Positions 18,301-26,169 of a stretch of DNA of 29,717 nt are shown here, piece after piece. The stretch comes from Verrucomicrobiaceae bacterium (GTDB lineage: Bacteria > Verrucomicrobiota > Verrucomicrobiae > Verrucomicrobiales > Akkermansiaceae). How positions within the stretch are numbered: position 1 is the stretch's first letter; every line of letters starts with the position of its first letter. Position numbers and translations under genes: made by a program. Below the pieces are notes generated by a model that searched no databases, had not been told where the DNA came from, and worked only from the letters and a program-made list of their open reading frames with translations. The stretch is taken from positions 1 to 29,717 of the forward strand of contig RPOS01000033.1 of assembly GCA_003820635.1 (NCBI GenBank), read 5' to 3'.

Positions 18301-18838
18301 GCGCGAAAGTCTCCTTCGGCACCTCTTTTTTGTCCGCTGGCACCGGCAATCCGCCCGCCGCCACATGAAACACACCCTCGGTGGTCCGCCGGTCGCTGGC
18401 GGGATTGTGGCAAACCCCCTGATGCACCCGGTAGGAACTCAGGATGGACGACTTGAACTCATCCTCGTCCGGCGGCAGCGAAAGCATGCGGGCGATGCCG
18501 TGGCGCTCCGCCACCAGCGCCCCGACCGGCAGCAGGTGCTTGCGGCCGGGAAACACACTCTCGGTGATTTCCTCTCCGAGATAGGCATGCAGGAAATCGT
18601 CGATCGCCGCATCCACCGGACACAGGTAATCGGATAGCAGGCGGGTTTTTTCCTGGAAATTCGCGATCAGCGAGCGGCCGAGATCGAGGAAAGGGAAATC
18701 CTCCTCGTTGCCGACAACGGCGCAGCCGCAGGCCGCAAGCTTGAGATTCACAAACTCGCGAAGGCGGTTCTCCTCGTCAGGAGAGGCGATGGCGGGTCCG
18801 CTGTGGGTGAAACCGATCTGATCTTTGAGGTGTGGCAT
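15359..18838 (-). CDS. Large protein resembling PPi-type phosphoenolpyruvate carboxykinase
   Basis: The 1159-residue product is soluble, without signal or membrane segments. Its size and several motifs suggest the pyrophosphate-dependent PEP carboxykinase family described from Entamoeba and Propionibacterium, which interconverts oxaloacetate plus PPi with PEP, phosphate and CO2. Visible parallels to ordinary PEPCK are YYGYCKKE at 343-350 (paired lysines 348/349, compare YGGEMKK), a histidine in EEEHAGGAIAFPSYDLG (His369), and a kinase-1a-like loop SGGGKSE at 498-504 (compare SGTGKTT). The order is the same but the spacing is much larger. The assignment rests on motif comparison from memory, not on alignment. 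The remainder (560-1159) shows no familiar domain. ATG 18838 is the only good start. Confidence 0.6.
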   Translation of the reverse strand: MPHLKDQIGFTHSGPAIASPDEENRLREFVNLKLAACGCAVVGNEEDFPFLDLGRSLIANFQEKTRLLSDYLCPVDAAIDDFLHAYLGEEITESVFPGRKHLLPVGALVAERHGIARMLSLPPDEDEFKSSILSSYRVHQGVCHNPASDRRTTEGVFHVAAGGLPVPADKKEVPKETFARLLSHALQPPADLMTLPFTGTSHHPARVFVSLMLRPVIAPEVPGVSPEKSMEVRFFAPGNLVSNLDFVESIFGNAGDPYLPDNDARLDAEHWSGHSGCVILAPHLVALTKKELGLPHVSAATARQKRDGMCYADESELYNNGSAFKITCRDKRGVIVTLIADNYYGYCKKEVKTQISYAANLFGNAEEEHAGGAIAFPSYDLGEDFSLSDFSPGVDHTFGGVIARYYKLLDLQAEGYGIDKKFRDIYYVPEDVRVELQNQKLSWNNSDGPQEIPLQPGITYVLPSGYKVEMIKPSEGMRWRIIGTTAEGTFCHKPCTVSGGGKSEISKSISDAMFTASLLVGAFHGDFAAAEAVIRHNFEDRYPDPPDPDKPSRPLLSPMRSLGSVIRLLTPSPAFTPEYNAWLGSISPSVRDLVLIIKRFYKPDWGENWRDRFSVDLINGQPGRQLIYRRQRLVAQYLRVGFTEDGTWRTFSLRKDFAPAKKIQTEDDISASMVVPKTAVRGLHSEVDNPSIKFIRNCEYRLFQRPDDAIIRGYDKKTESDFSNRGMFFSNYEPIQRSDASQMAGDAIRFEQFTPPLRKVLGEFVAAPKPDYVISSHQPRLVDGKPTKNPRYLQNRPDLEDPRSLYLSILGTRFIRRLPLEAAVPVPVNAVLAGRRNNPPDEKAGIRALAVYNPIHYQELPELFMDFIASLTGKSPSTTGAGSEGALTKGPFNALLPVHDLNAALVSYIVTGYHGFTTAAGHIGRKYRVDHDISLLVPEVWSRMFIYERDPKFLIEKGHLEKLEDFEHNGATIQASRLGYRITGSFVASFFGRVFSAPDTVFNAEMLRPELQSMDDFIDGLDNIISTQRDVALKYFEDGGVEAAIPPIKALLHIMAHGQYEGKDLNHPEIRAMFTRETMLESDWYQARLDAKAKVDQRLWDRHIAYLEGFLEKPNYQSELRRLRILARLEKAHSTRRYVRSPEYRESLVGTIGADPELV

Positions 18839-18974
18839 GGGCGGAAATTACAGGTGACAGGCTGCGGAACGGTGAGCAGACAACACGCCAGGCAACAACC
18901 GAAATATAGCGTTTCGCTCCGCATCATTTGATTCAGCTTTGCGGCATCGGCCAAACCCGCTAGATGTCCGCCGC

Positions 18975-20237
18975 ATGCAAGCGCTCGCCGCGTCGTTCTT
19001 CCTGCAAATGGCGGTCATCCTGGCGGCCTGCCGCGTCGTCGGCTGGCTGGCGCGCAAGATCGGCCAGCCGCAGGTGGTGGGCGAAATGATCGCCGGAGTT
19101 CTGTTAGGCCCGTCGCTGGTCGGCATGTTGTTTCCGGAGGCCAGCGCGCGGCTTTTCACACAGGAAACCCGCGGCATGCTCTACATCGGCTCGCAGCTCG
19201 GGGTGGGGCTTTACATGTTTCTGGTGGGCATGGAGTTCCGCACGGAATTGTTCCGTGCCCGGGTGCGCAGCGCCGCAAGCGTCTCGGTGGCCGGCATGGT
19301 GGCGCCGTTCATTCTGGGAGCGCTGCTGGCACCGTGGCTGATCCAGCTTCCCGGCCTGTTTGCGGAAACCACGCGGCTGTATGAGGCGGCCTTGTTTCTC
19401 GGCGCGGCCATCGCCATCACCGCCTTCCCGATGCTTGCCCGCATCATTCACGAGCGCGGGCTGGCCGGCACCTCCCTGGGCACCCTGGCGCTCGCCGCAG
19501 GAGCCATCGACGACGCCGCCGCCTGGTGCGTGCTGGCCATCGTGCTCGCCAGCTTTGGCGGCAACTCGAGCCTCGCCATCAACGCCATCGGCGGCGGCAT
19601 CCTGTATGCGCTTTTCATGCTCACGCTCGGCCGCAGGCTGCTGGGCCACATCGGCCGCCTCGCGCTCCGCGATGGCCACGTCACTCCGGCCATGATGGCG
19701 GTGATTCTGATGCTGTTCTGCCTCAGCGCGTGGTTCACCGACCATATCGGCATCCACGCCGTGTTCGGCGGCTTCGTGCTGGGCATCGCCATGCCGCGCG
19801 GACCGCTCACAGAGGAGCTGACGAAAAAACTCGAACCCTTCACCGTGGTGTTCCTGCTGCCGATGTTCTTCACCTTTTCCGGATTGAACACGCAGCTCGA
19901 TGTGATGCTGCAACCCTCCATCCTGCTCGTCGCCATCGTCGTGCTCATCGCATCCACCCTCGGCAAGGGTGTCGCCTGCTGGGCCGCCGCGCGCCTTCAC
20001 GGCGAGGACAACCGCACCGCCCTCGCCGTGGGCGCATTGATGAATTCCCGCGGCCTGATGGAACTCATCATCATCAACATCGGCCTGCAAAAAGGCATCA
20101 TCGGCCGTGAACTCTTCGCCATCCTCGTCATCATGGCCATCGTCACCACCCTCATGGCCACTCCGATTTTCGAGTGGGTCTATGGCCGCCACGCCCGCAA
20201 ATCCGGCGAACTCGCCACCGGCGGCATCGACGGTTAG
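18975..20237 (+). CDS. CPA2-family cation:proton antiporter
   Basis: From ATG 18975 (a TTG at 18939 is less likely) the product has 420 residues and is almost entirely membrane helices. Hallmarks of CPA2 transporters are GQPQVVGEMIAGVLLGPS (30-47), FLVGMEF (82-88), the ion-binding AGAIDDAAAW with two adjacent aspartates (179-180), and the late GALMNSRGLMELIIINIGL. The DD pair is typical of electrogenic CPA2 members. No C-terminal TrkA/RCK domain is present, so it is not a full KefB/C-type protein. The ion could be Na+ or K+. It ends four bases before the convergent YbjN-like gene. Confidence 0.92.
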   Translation: MQALAASFFLQMAVILAACRVVGWLARKIGQPQVVGEMIAGVLLGPSLVGMLFPEASARLFTQETRGMLYIGSQLGVGLYMFLVGMEFRTELFRARVRSAASVSVAGMVAPFILGALLAPWLIQLPGLFAETTRLYEAALFLGAAIAITAFPMLARIIHERGLAGTSLGTLALAAGAIDDAAAWCVLAIVLASFGGNSSLAINAIGGGILYALFMLTLGRRLLGHIGRLALRDGHVTPAMMAVILMLFCLSAWFTDHIGIHAVFGGFVLGIAMPRGPLTEELTKKLEPFTVVFLLPMFFTFSGLNTQLDVMLQPSILLVAIVVLIASTLGKGVACWAAARLHGEDNRTALAVGALMNSRGLMELIIINIGLQKGIIGRELFAILVIMAIVTTLMATPIFEWVYGRHARKSGELATGGIDG

Positions 20238-20241
20238 AAGT

Positions 20242-20784
20242 TCAGTATTCCTCCTCCTCGGAATCGCCCGGCACCGGCGGGATGACGTCCTCCCGCATCA
20301 GCAGGCGCTGGAGGTCGAGGTCGTCGAGCAGGTCGGGCGGCGTGTTGCGCACGATGGCCGCGTAGGGAATGATCCGGTCCAGCTCGGCGATCGCACAGTG
20401 GACCATGGAGGAAATGATGTCGGAATCGAAACGCTCGCGTTCGAAGAGATTGGTGATTCGGAAGACAAGCATGCCGCGGTCCAGATCGTATTCGAAACCG
20501 CCGAGCGTGAGTTGCTTGTTGGCGCGGGCCAGCAGTTCGAGCACGATCGGCAGATGCTCCCCGTCGAGCCCCATCGGCGATTCGGAGACGATGCTCAGCG
20601 CGTTGAGCTGCGGATAGGCTTGGGCGATCAGATCCACCCGCGTGTGGTGGGCCTCGAAGCCCGCGCGCAGGACATCGCGGCCTTCGACGAGCTCGCAGTG
20701 CCAGCCGTTGGCACCAAAAGTTTCCTCCACCGTGAGAATCTGCCGTGAATGCGGACGCATGACGGCAATGTGAAGCCCGCCCAT
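20242..20784 (-). CDS. YbjN domain-containing protein
   Basis: This is a 180-residue cytosolic protein from ATG 20784; a TTG at 20796 and an ATG at 20760 are alternative starts. The pattern of short beta strands and amphipathic helices (ALSIVSESPMGLDGEHLPIVLELLARANKQLTLGGFEYD) followed by a long C-terminal helix fits the YbjN family. These proteins have a type III secretion chaperone-like fold and are of uncertain function. It ends in an acidic tail (EEEEY). It is divergent from dapA. Confidence 0.7.
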   Translation of the reverse strand: MGGLHIAVMRPHSRQILTVEETFGANGWHCELVEGRDVLRAGFEAHHTRVDLIAQAYPQLNALSIVSESPMGLDGEHLPIVLELLARANKQLTLGGFEYDLDRGMLVFRITNLFERERFDSDIISSMVHCAIAELDRIIPYAAIVRNTPPDLLDDLDLQRLLMREDVIPPVPGDSEEEEY

Positions 20785-20859
20785 GGCACGGGGCAATGAT
20801 TTTCATGGCGCAAACTCCGGCTTTGACCTCCGGCGCGGATGGGGCATGCTCGCCGCGCC

Positions 20860-21741
20860 ATGCGCTTTTCCGGCACATACACCGCCCTCATCACTCCATT
20901 CCGCGACGGAGCCATCGACGCCCCCGCCTTCAAGGCCCTGATCGAACGCCAGATCGCCGGCGGCGTGGACGGCATCGTCCCGGTGGGCACCACCGGCGAG
21001 TCCCCCACCCTGGATACCGACGAACACATCGAGGTGATCCGCCTGGCCGTCGAATTCGCCGCCGGCCGCTGCGAGGTGCTGGCCGGCACCGGCGCGAACG
21101 CCACGGCCGAGGCCATCGAGCTCACCGAGGCCGCCGAGAAACTCGGAGCCACCGGCTCCTTGCAGGTCTGCCCGTATTACAACAAACCCTCTCAGGAAGG
21201 CCTCTACCTCCATTTCAAGGCCATCGCCGAGTCCACCCACCTGCCCATCATGCTCTACAGCGTGCCCGGCCGCTCGGTGATCGAGATTTCCCCGGAAACC
21301 ACCGCCCGCCTCGCGGCGGATTTCCCGAACATCGTGGCCATCAAGGAGGCCGGTGGCTCGGTGGACCGCGTGAACCAGCTCGTCCAAGCCGTGCCTGATG
21401 ACTTCGGCGTCCTTTGCGGCGACGATCCGCTCACCCTGCCCTTCATCGCCTGCGGTGCCTGCGGCCTGGTCTCGGTGGCCTCCAACCTGATCCCGGACAT
21501 CATGGCCCGCCTGGTGCGCGCCTGCCTGAACGGCTCCTTCGACGAGGCCCTCATCCTCCAAAAGCAATACTACCCGCTGATGCGCGGGCTGATGTCGCTG
21601 GATGTGAACCCGGTGCCCATCAAGAGTGCAGTTGCCCTGCAAGGCCATTGCACGCCGGAATTCCGCCTGCCGCTCGCGCCCCTCAGCGTGGACCACACCG
21701 CCAAACTCACCGCCCTGCTCGAATCGTATAATTTGCTGTAA
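20860..21741 (+). CDS. dapA: 4-Hydroxy-tetrahydrodipicolinate synthase
   Basis: DapA condenses pyruvate with aspartate semialdehyde in the lysine/diaminopimelate pathway. The 293-residue product lines up with the E. coli enzyme almost residue for residue: GTTGESPTL with Thr44/Thr45, CPYYNKPSQEG with Tyr107, Tyr133 in MLYSVPGR, Arg138, and the Schiff-base lysine Lys162 in AIKEAGG. The ATG at 20860 gives the normal family N-terminus; the seven upstream codons are not needed. It is separated by 51 bases from a class V aminotransferase gene, probably in the same transcription unit. Confidence 0.96.
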   Translation: MRFSGTYTALITPFRDGAIDAPAFKALIERQIAGGVDGIVPVGTTGESPTLDTDEHIEVIRLAVEFAAGRCEVLAGTGANATAEAIELTEAAEKLGATGSLQVCPYYNKPSQEGLYLHFKAIAESTHLPIMLYSVPGRSVIEISPETTARLAADFPNIVAIKEAGGSVDRVNQLVQAVPDDFGVLCGDDPLTLPFIACGACGLVSVASNLIPDIMARLVRACLNGSFDEALILQKQYYPLMRGLMSLDVNPVPIKSAVALQGHCTPEFRLPLAPLSVDHTAKLTALLESYNLL

Positions 21742-21751
21742 ATTTTCTCCG

Positions 21752-21793
21752 ACATTCAAAATACATCATCCAACATTCAAAATTCCCCATCCA
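21752..21793 (+). repeat. Two tandem 21-bp units upstream of the aminotransferase gene
   Basis: Units 21752-21772 and 21773-21793 both start ACATTCAAAAT and end CATCCA, matching at about 17 of 21 positions. They fill the A+T-rich gap between dapA and the aminotransferase start. A 21-bp period equals two helical turns, as for paired protein sites, but it could also be a slippage duplication. Confidence 0.55.
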
Positions 21794-22857
21794 TGCCCAA
21801 ACTCTTCATTCCCGGACCGATCGACGTTTCAAAGGAAACCTTCTGCGCGATGAGCCAGCCGATGATCGGCCACCGCGGCGCCGAATTCGAGACACTCTAC
21901 GCCTCCACGCAGCCGATGCTTCAGCAACTCGGCGGCACCACCCGTCCGTTCTTCCTTGCCACCTCGTCCGCGTGGGGCGTGATGGAGGCCTCGTTGAAAA
22001 ACCTCTGCGCGAAAAAGGTCCTCACCCTCTGCTGCGGCGCCTTTTCCGACAAATGGTATAGCGTGGCCAAAAGCATGGGCCTGCAAGCCGACAAGGTGCA
22101 GGTGGAATGGGGCGATGCCATTTCTCCCGCTGCCGTCCGCGCGAAACTGGAAGAAGGCGGCTATGATCTCGTCACGCTCATCCACAACGAAACCTCCACC
22201 GGCGTGATGAACGATCTGGAAGGCATCGCCAAGGTGGTGAAATCCTTCCCAGGAGTGTTGTTGGTGGTTGATTCGGTGTCGTCGTTTTCCGCCGTGCCGA
22301 TCCAGATGGACGCGCTGGGCATCGATGTTCTGCTCGCCGGCGTGCAGAAGGCTCTGGCACTGCCGCCGGGGCTCACGATCTTCGCCTGCTCGCAAGCTGC
22401 GCTGGAGCGTGCGGAGGCCATGCCGAACCGCGGGTATTATTTCGACTTCATCGAGTTCGCCAAGAACGCGCAGAAGAACAACACGCCCTCCACCCCGGCG
22501 ATTTCCTTGATCTTCGGCCTCCAACACATCCTCGGCGTGATCGAGGCCGAGGGCATGGAAAACCGTTTCGCACGCCACAAGGCGAACAATGCCATGATCC
22601 ACGAGTGGGGCGCGCGCCGCGGCTTCAAGAACTTCGCGCCGGAGGGCAACCAATCGGTTTCCCTCACCTGCTTCCACACGCCGGCCGGCTTCGACCAATC
22701 CGCCTTCATCAAGACGCTCAAGTCCAAGCACGGCTTCGTCATCAACGGCGGCTACGGCAAGATCAAGGGGCTCACCTTCCGCATCTCCAACATGGGCAAC
22801 GAAACCGCCGCCACGATGAAGGAACTCATCGACGCGATGGACGACGTGCTCGGGTGA
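21793..22857 (+). CDS. Class V aminotransferase (alanine/serine-glyoxylate type)
   Basis: This 354-residue PLP enzyme belongs to the AGXT/SgaA branch of fold-type I class V aminotransferases. It shows FIPGPIDVS at 5-13, HRGAEF (27-32), HNETSTGVMN (131-140), the PLP-contacting aspartate in VVDSVSS (Asp160) and the Schiff-base lysine Lys186 in AGVQKALALPPG. Family members use alanine, serine or phosphoserine with glyoxylate or pyruvate. The exact donor cannot be fixed; a role in serine or glycine metabolism is plausible. It is probably co-transcribed with dapA or driven from the repeat-containing spacer. Confidence 0.88.
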   Translation: MPKLFIPGPIDVSKETFCAMSQPMIGHRGAEFETLYASTQPMLQQLGGTTRPFFLATSSAWGVMEASLKNLCAKKVLTLCCGAFSDKWYSVAKSMGLQADKVQVEWGDAISPAAVRAKLEEGGYDLVTLIHNETSTGVMNDLEGIAKVVKSFPGVLLVVDSVSSFSAVPIQMDALGIDVLLAGVQKALALPPGLTIFACSQAALERAEAMPNRGYYFDFIEFAKNAQKNNTPSTPAISLIFGLQHILGVIEAEGMENRFARHKANNAMIHEWGARRGFKNFAPEGNQSVSLTCFHTPAGFDQSAFIKTLKSKHGFVINGGYGKIKGLTFRISNMGNETAATMKELIDAMDDVLG

Positions 22858-22951
22858 GACCATGCGCGTCAAGTGAATGGAAATGGTGCGCTTCATCCTG
22901 ACGGCGTCGGAGTAAAGCCTTCAGGCGATCTTCATGCCGCCCCGGGAAAGA

Positions 22952-22980
22952 CATGCTAAAGCACAATGCCTTTAAGGATT
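22952..22980 (+). repeat. Left terminal inverted repeat of the RAYT cassette
   Basis: This 29-base sequence contains a 20-base core (22961-22980, from GCACAATG to AAGGATT) that recurs perfectly in inverse orientation at 23663-23682. Confidence 0.85.
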
Positions 22981-23100
22981 CGATCCCGTCAGCTCGATTC
23001 CTGATCCCGGAGGGATCGCGGAAATTAGCCGGTGGCGCGAGCCACCGGAACGCGTGCAGCAAAATGATTCAGCCCCGGAGGGGCGGTGGAAGGTTTCGGC

Positions 23101-23547
23101 TCACCATAGATGGCGTTCGTCGAAATCGACGCCGCAGCGATGCGGGAGATCCAGATATTCCTCCTGAAAAGTCCGACGCCGGTGATGTTCTTCCTGCCGG
23201 GTGATGTAGCTGCGGACCTTATCCCGATGGGACGGACTGACGCTGAATGCACCATAGCCTTCCTGCCATGCAAAGGCGCGGTCACCGGTTTCGTCATGAA
23301 CCCATTTCGAGGAAACCGCCTTGATGTCGCGAACCACATCGGCGAGGCGGGCGGTGGCGTTCAGACCAAGGAGGAGATGAACATGATCGGCCACGCCGCC
23401 GACAGCCTCGGGAATGGAGCCTGATTTACGCGCCACGCCGCCGAGGTAAGCGTGAAGTCGTTCACGCCATTCCGCGGCGATTCGGGGTTCACGGTTCTTC
23501 GTCGAGAAAACGCCATGAAAATGGAGCGAGAGGTGGGTCGATGACAT
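23101..23547 (-). CDS. REP-associated tyrosine transposase (IS200/IS605-like, Y1)
   Basis: This 148-residue Y1 HUH transposase is full length for the family. The metal-binding HUH motif is His55-Val-His57 in GGVADHVHLLLGL, and the nucleophile is probably Tyr114 in VRSYITRQEEHH. It starts with MSSTHLSLHFHGVFSTKNRE and ends with the family-typical GVDFDERHLW. Such enzymes cut single-stranded DNA at hairpins. No frameshift or internal stop is present, so it may be active. It is embedded in the inverted-repeat cassette, which is the expected substrate. Confidence 0.93.
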   Translation of the reverse strand: MSSTHLSLHFHGVFSTKNREPRIAAEWRERLHAYLGGVARKSGSIPEAVGGVADHVHLLLGLNATARLADVVRDIKAVSSKWVHDETGDRAFAWQEGYGAFSVSPSHRDKVRSYITRQEEHHRRRTFQEEYLDLPHRCGVDFDERHLW

Positions 23548-23662
23548 GGCTGCGGTTTCCGGTGTCCCTGCCGGGACACGGGTTCATCTCATGCCGAAAT
23601 CCGGCGGCTTGCGCCACCGGCTAATTTCACATGCCCCTGCCAGGGCATAATGATTGCCCGCC

Positions 23663-23691
23663 AATCCTTAAAGGCATTGTGCTAAAGCATG
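23663..23691 (-). repeat. Right terminal inverted repeat of the RAYT cassette
   Basis: This is the inverted partner of 22952-22980, differing at two adjacent central positions. It lies 38 bases before the end of the rsmB-like gene. Confidence 0.85.
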
Positions 23692-23729
23692 AACTCCGGC
23701 GCTTTGAATGCGGATGGCAGTGCGGGAAT

Positions 23730-24926
23730 TTATTGAGCACGCCCGCCAGCCGACTTCAACAGCGCCGCGGCATAAAACCCGTCGAAACCCGTCGCTGCCG
23801 GGGAAACCGGGCATTCATCCAGCAGCGTGAAGCCGCCCTTTTCCAGCAGCGAATCCACTGCCGCGCGGTTCTCTGAGGGCAGGATCGAGCAGGTGGCATA
23901 GACCAGCCGCCCGCCGGGCCTGAGCATCATGGCATAACTCTCTAACAGTTCTTTCTGCAGTCCGCGCACGCGCTCGAGTTGCGCGGGCTTGAGCCGCCAT
24001 TTGAGGTCGGGCTGGCGCTTCAAGGTGCCGAGACCCGAGCAGGGTGCGTCGATGAGCAAGCGGTCGGCGATGCCTGTGAAATCCCCGGGCGTGGTGGCGG
24101 TGATGGGTTTGGCTTTGAGGCAGGTGGCACCGGCACGTTTGGCGCGGCGTTCGAGTTCGGCGAGTTTCCTGGCATCCACGTCCATCCCGAAAACGCGGCC
24201 TTCATTGCGCATCAGCGCCGCGAGGTGCAGCGCCTTGCCGCCGGCACCGGAGCAGGCGTCGATAACCCGCTCGCCCGGCTGCGGGTCTAGCAACGGTGCG
24301 ATCATCTGCGAGCCCGCGTCCTGGATTTCCACCCGGCCGTCGCTGCGCATTGGTTTCGGCAGCGCCTTGCCGGGCGGCAGCACCAGCGCGTCAGGCAGTC
24401 CGGGGACTTCGGCAGCCTCCACACCAGCGGCCGCCAACCATGCGATAGCCTCCTCCCGGGAGTTTCTGAGCGTATTGACCCGCAGGAAAACCGGTGCGCG
24501 GCGGTTGAGCGCGGCGATTTCCGCATCCCATGCCGCGCCGAGTTCGGCGGCTCCGAGTTCATCGAGCCAATCCGGGATCGACTCGCGCAGGGCCCTTGTC
24601 TGGTTGGCCAACTCCGCCTCGCGGGCGCTCATTTCATCAGCGGCGAGTCCTTTGTAGGACCACCACTCGGGAATCTCATAGCCCATGCGCACCCACTGCG
24701 CGGCGCACAGGGCGCGGGTTTCCTCGCTATCCGCCAGAAACGAGAGCGCCCGCTTCCAGCGCACCACCTCGAAGGCCGTCTCCGCGATGAAACTCCGGTC
24801 GCGCTTGCCCCACTTCGGATTCTCCTCGAAGGCGGCGGCCAGCGCGTGATCCAGCACCTTGTGCTCGTGAAACACGGATTTCACAAGGCCGGCGGCGGCT
24901 TCGGCGAGGATGCGGTGCATTTTCAT
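23730..24926 (-). CDS. RsmB/NOP-family RNA (cytosine-C5) methyltransferase
   Basis: This 398-residue SAM-dependent enzyme has motif I VIDACSGAGGKALHLAAL (221-238). Motif IV is LIDAPCSGLGTLKRQPDLKW (291-310, Cys296) and motif VI is YATCSILPSENRAAV (Cys346), giving the two-cysteine m5C mechanism. The N-terminal region looks like the NusB-like RNA-binding portion of RsmB in shortened form. It probably methylates 16S rRNA (C967-type), although other NOP-family targets cannot be excluded. An ATG two codons later is an alternative start. It is divergent from the RlmI-like gene, with 88 bases between starts. Confidence 0.9.
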   Translation of the reverse strand: MKMHRILAEAAAGLVKSVFHEHKVLDHALAAAFEENPKWGKRDRSFIAETAFEVVRWKRALSFLADSEETRALCAAQWVRMGYEIPEWWSYKGLAADEMSAREAELANQTRALRESIPDWLDELGAAELGAAWDAEIAALNRRAPVFLRVNTLRNSREEAIAWLAAAGVEAAEVPGLPDALVLPPGKALPKPMRSDGRVEIQDAGSQMIAPLLDPQPGERVIDACSGAGGKALHLAALMRNEGRVFGMDVDARKLAELERRAKRAGATCLKAKPITATTPGDFTGIADRLLIDAPCSGLGTLKRQPDLKWRLKPAQLERVRGLQKELLESYAMMLRPGGRLVYATCSILPSENRAAVDSLLEKGGFTLLDECPVSPAATGFDGFYAAALLKSAGGRAQ

Positions 24927-25014
24927 GAACGCGCACCCTTCCCGAAAAGCCCGGGCGTGGCAAACGAAACGAATCGGTTCGACATCCAGCCGCGGCTGCG
25001 GCGAAGTTTCCGGC

Positions 25015-26166
25015 GTGCCGACCGTTCAAATCAAAACCATCAGCTTCCATCCATCCATCTGGCCCAAGATGATCGGCGAGGTCTCGCGCGACGCCCGCCC
25101 CGGCGATCTCGTCCAGGTGCTCGGCAAGGAAGGCACGCCCTTCGGTTGGGGCCTGTGGAACCCGAAATCCCGCATGCCACTGCGCATCGTCAGTCACTCG
25201 ACCGGTGATCTCGACGAATCGTTTTTCGAAACCGCCATCCGCCGCGCCGCGAACCTGCGCCGCGAAATCCTCAAGCTCGACGCAGAGACCGACAGCTACC
25301 GCGCCATCCACGGCGACGCGGATTTCCTCCCCGGCATGGTGGCCGACAAGTTCGCCGATGTGCTCTCGGTGGAAATCACCAATCTCGCCGCCTGGCAGCG
25401 CCTGCCGCAGTGGCTGCCGCTGCTTCACGAATGTTTTGATACGAAACGCGTCGTCGTTTCCGTGGATGCGGAACTGGCCCGCATCGAGGGCATCCCGCGC
25501 AGCGGCGGAGTGGCGTCCGATCCTGTTAGAACGGTGAAAATCCGCGAACACGGCGTGCGCTATGAAGTCAGCTTCACCGATGGTCACAAGACCGGCTTCT
25601 TCTGCGACCAGCGCGACAACCGCAGGGACTTCGGCAAGCTTGCCGCCGGCCGCACGGTGCTCGATCTCTGCTGCTACACCGGCGGCTTCGCCATCTCCGC
25701 CGCTCTGGCTGGCGCGGAGGACGTCAGCGCCGTGGATCTCGATGAAACCGCCGTGGCCATGGCGAAACGCAACGCCAACCTGAACAACGCCAAGATCAAA
25801 TTCACCCATGCCGACGCCTTCACCTGGGCGCGCACCATGATCGAAAACGGCCGCACCTGGGACCTCGTCATCGCGGATCCTCCGAAGTTCATCCACGGCC
25901 GCGAGGATGAAACGGGCCAGGGAAAATACGCCGACCTCAACAAGCTCGCGCTGCAACTCGTCGCGCCGGAGGGCTTGTTCGTCACCTGCTCGTGCTCGGG
26001 CATGTTAGGCGCGGGCGACTTCGAACGTCTCGTCACCACCGCCGCCCACCGCCAGCACAAGCGCCTCCAGATCTTCGACCGCACCGGCGCCGGCCCCGAT
26101 CACCCCACCCTCTCCAACTACCCGGAGTCCAGATACCTCAAACTCCTCTGGGCACGGGTCATTTGA
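25015..26166 (+). CDS. RlmI-like class I SAM-dependent rRNA methyltransferase (copy 1)
   Basis: This 383-residue protein has an N-terminal PUA-like region (1-65) and a central RlmI-type domain. HKTGFFCDQRDNR is at 191-203, the SAM motif I LDLCCYTGGF at 216-225, motif IV IADPPKF at 286-292 and the catalytic cysteine region VTCSCSG (323-329). The C-terminus reads PDHPTLSNYPESRYLK, typical of RlmI/RlmK-like m5C enzymes. GTG at 25015 starts at the expected PUA beta strand. An ATG at 24925 would overlap the divergent rsmB-like start and adds a low-complexity leader. A related gene lies at 28193-29353. Confidence 0.88.
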   Translation: MPTVQIKTISFHPSIWPKMIGEVSRDARPGDLVQVLGKEGTPFGWGLWNPKSRMPLRIVSHSTGDLDESFFETAIRRAANLRREILKLDAETDSYRAIHGDADFLPGMVADKFADVLSVEITNLAAWQRLPQWLPLLHECFDTKRVVVSVDAELARIEGIPRSGGVASDPVRTVKIREHGVRYEVSFTDGHKTGFFCDQRDNRRDFGKLAAGRTVLDLCCYTGGFAISAALAGAEDVSAVDLDETAVAMAKRNANLNNAKIKFTHADAFTWARTMIENGRTWDLVIADPPKFIHGREDETGQGKYADLNKLALQLVAPEGLFVTCSCSGMLGAGDFERLVTTAAHRQHKRLQIFDRTGAGPDHPTLSNYPESRYLKLLWARVI

Positions 26167-26169
26167 TAT

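Larger units (their letters stand above)
22952..23691. mobile_element. RAYT/IS200-like cassette with nested inverted repeats
   Basis: The outer ends, 22952-22980 and 23663-23691, are inverted copies matching at 27 of 29 bases. A second inverted pair lies inside (23021-23048 and 23601-23628, GAAATTAGCCGGTGGCGC type), each able to fold into an 8-bp hairpin. Further hairpins occur on the left (23003-23017, 23073-23083, with GGA loops) and on the right (23562-23579 and 23631-23648). Between them is one Y1 transposase gene. This is the architecture of a REP-associated tyrosine transposase unit. The 95 bases between the preceding aminotransferase gene and the cassette hold nothing recognisable. Confidence 0.8.
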
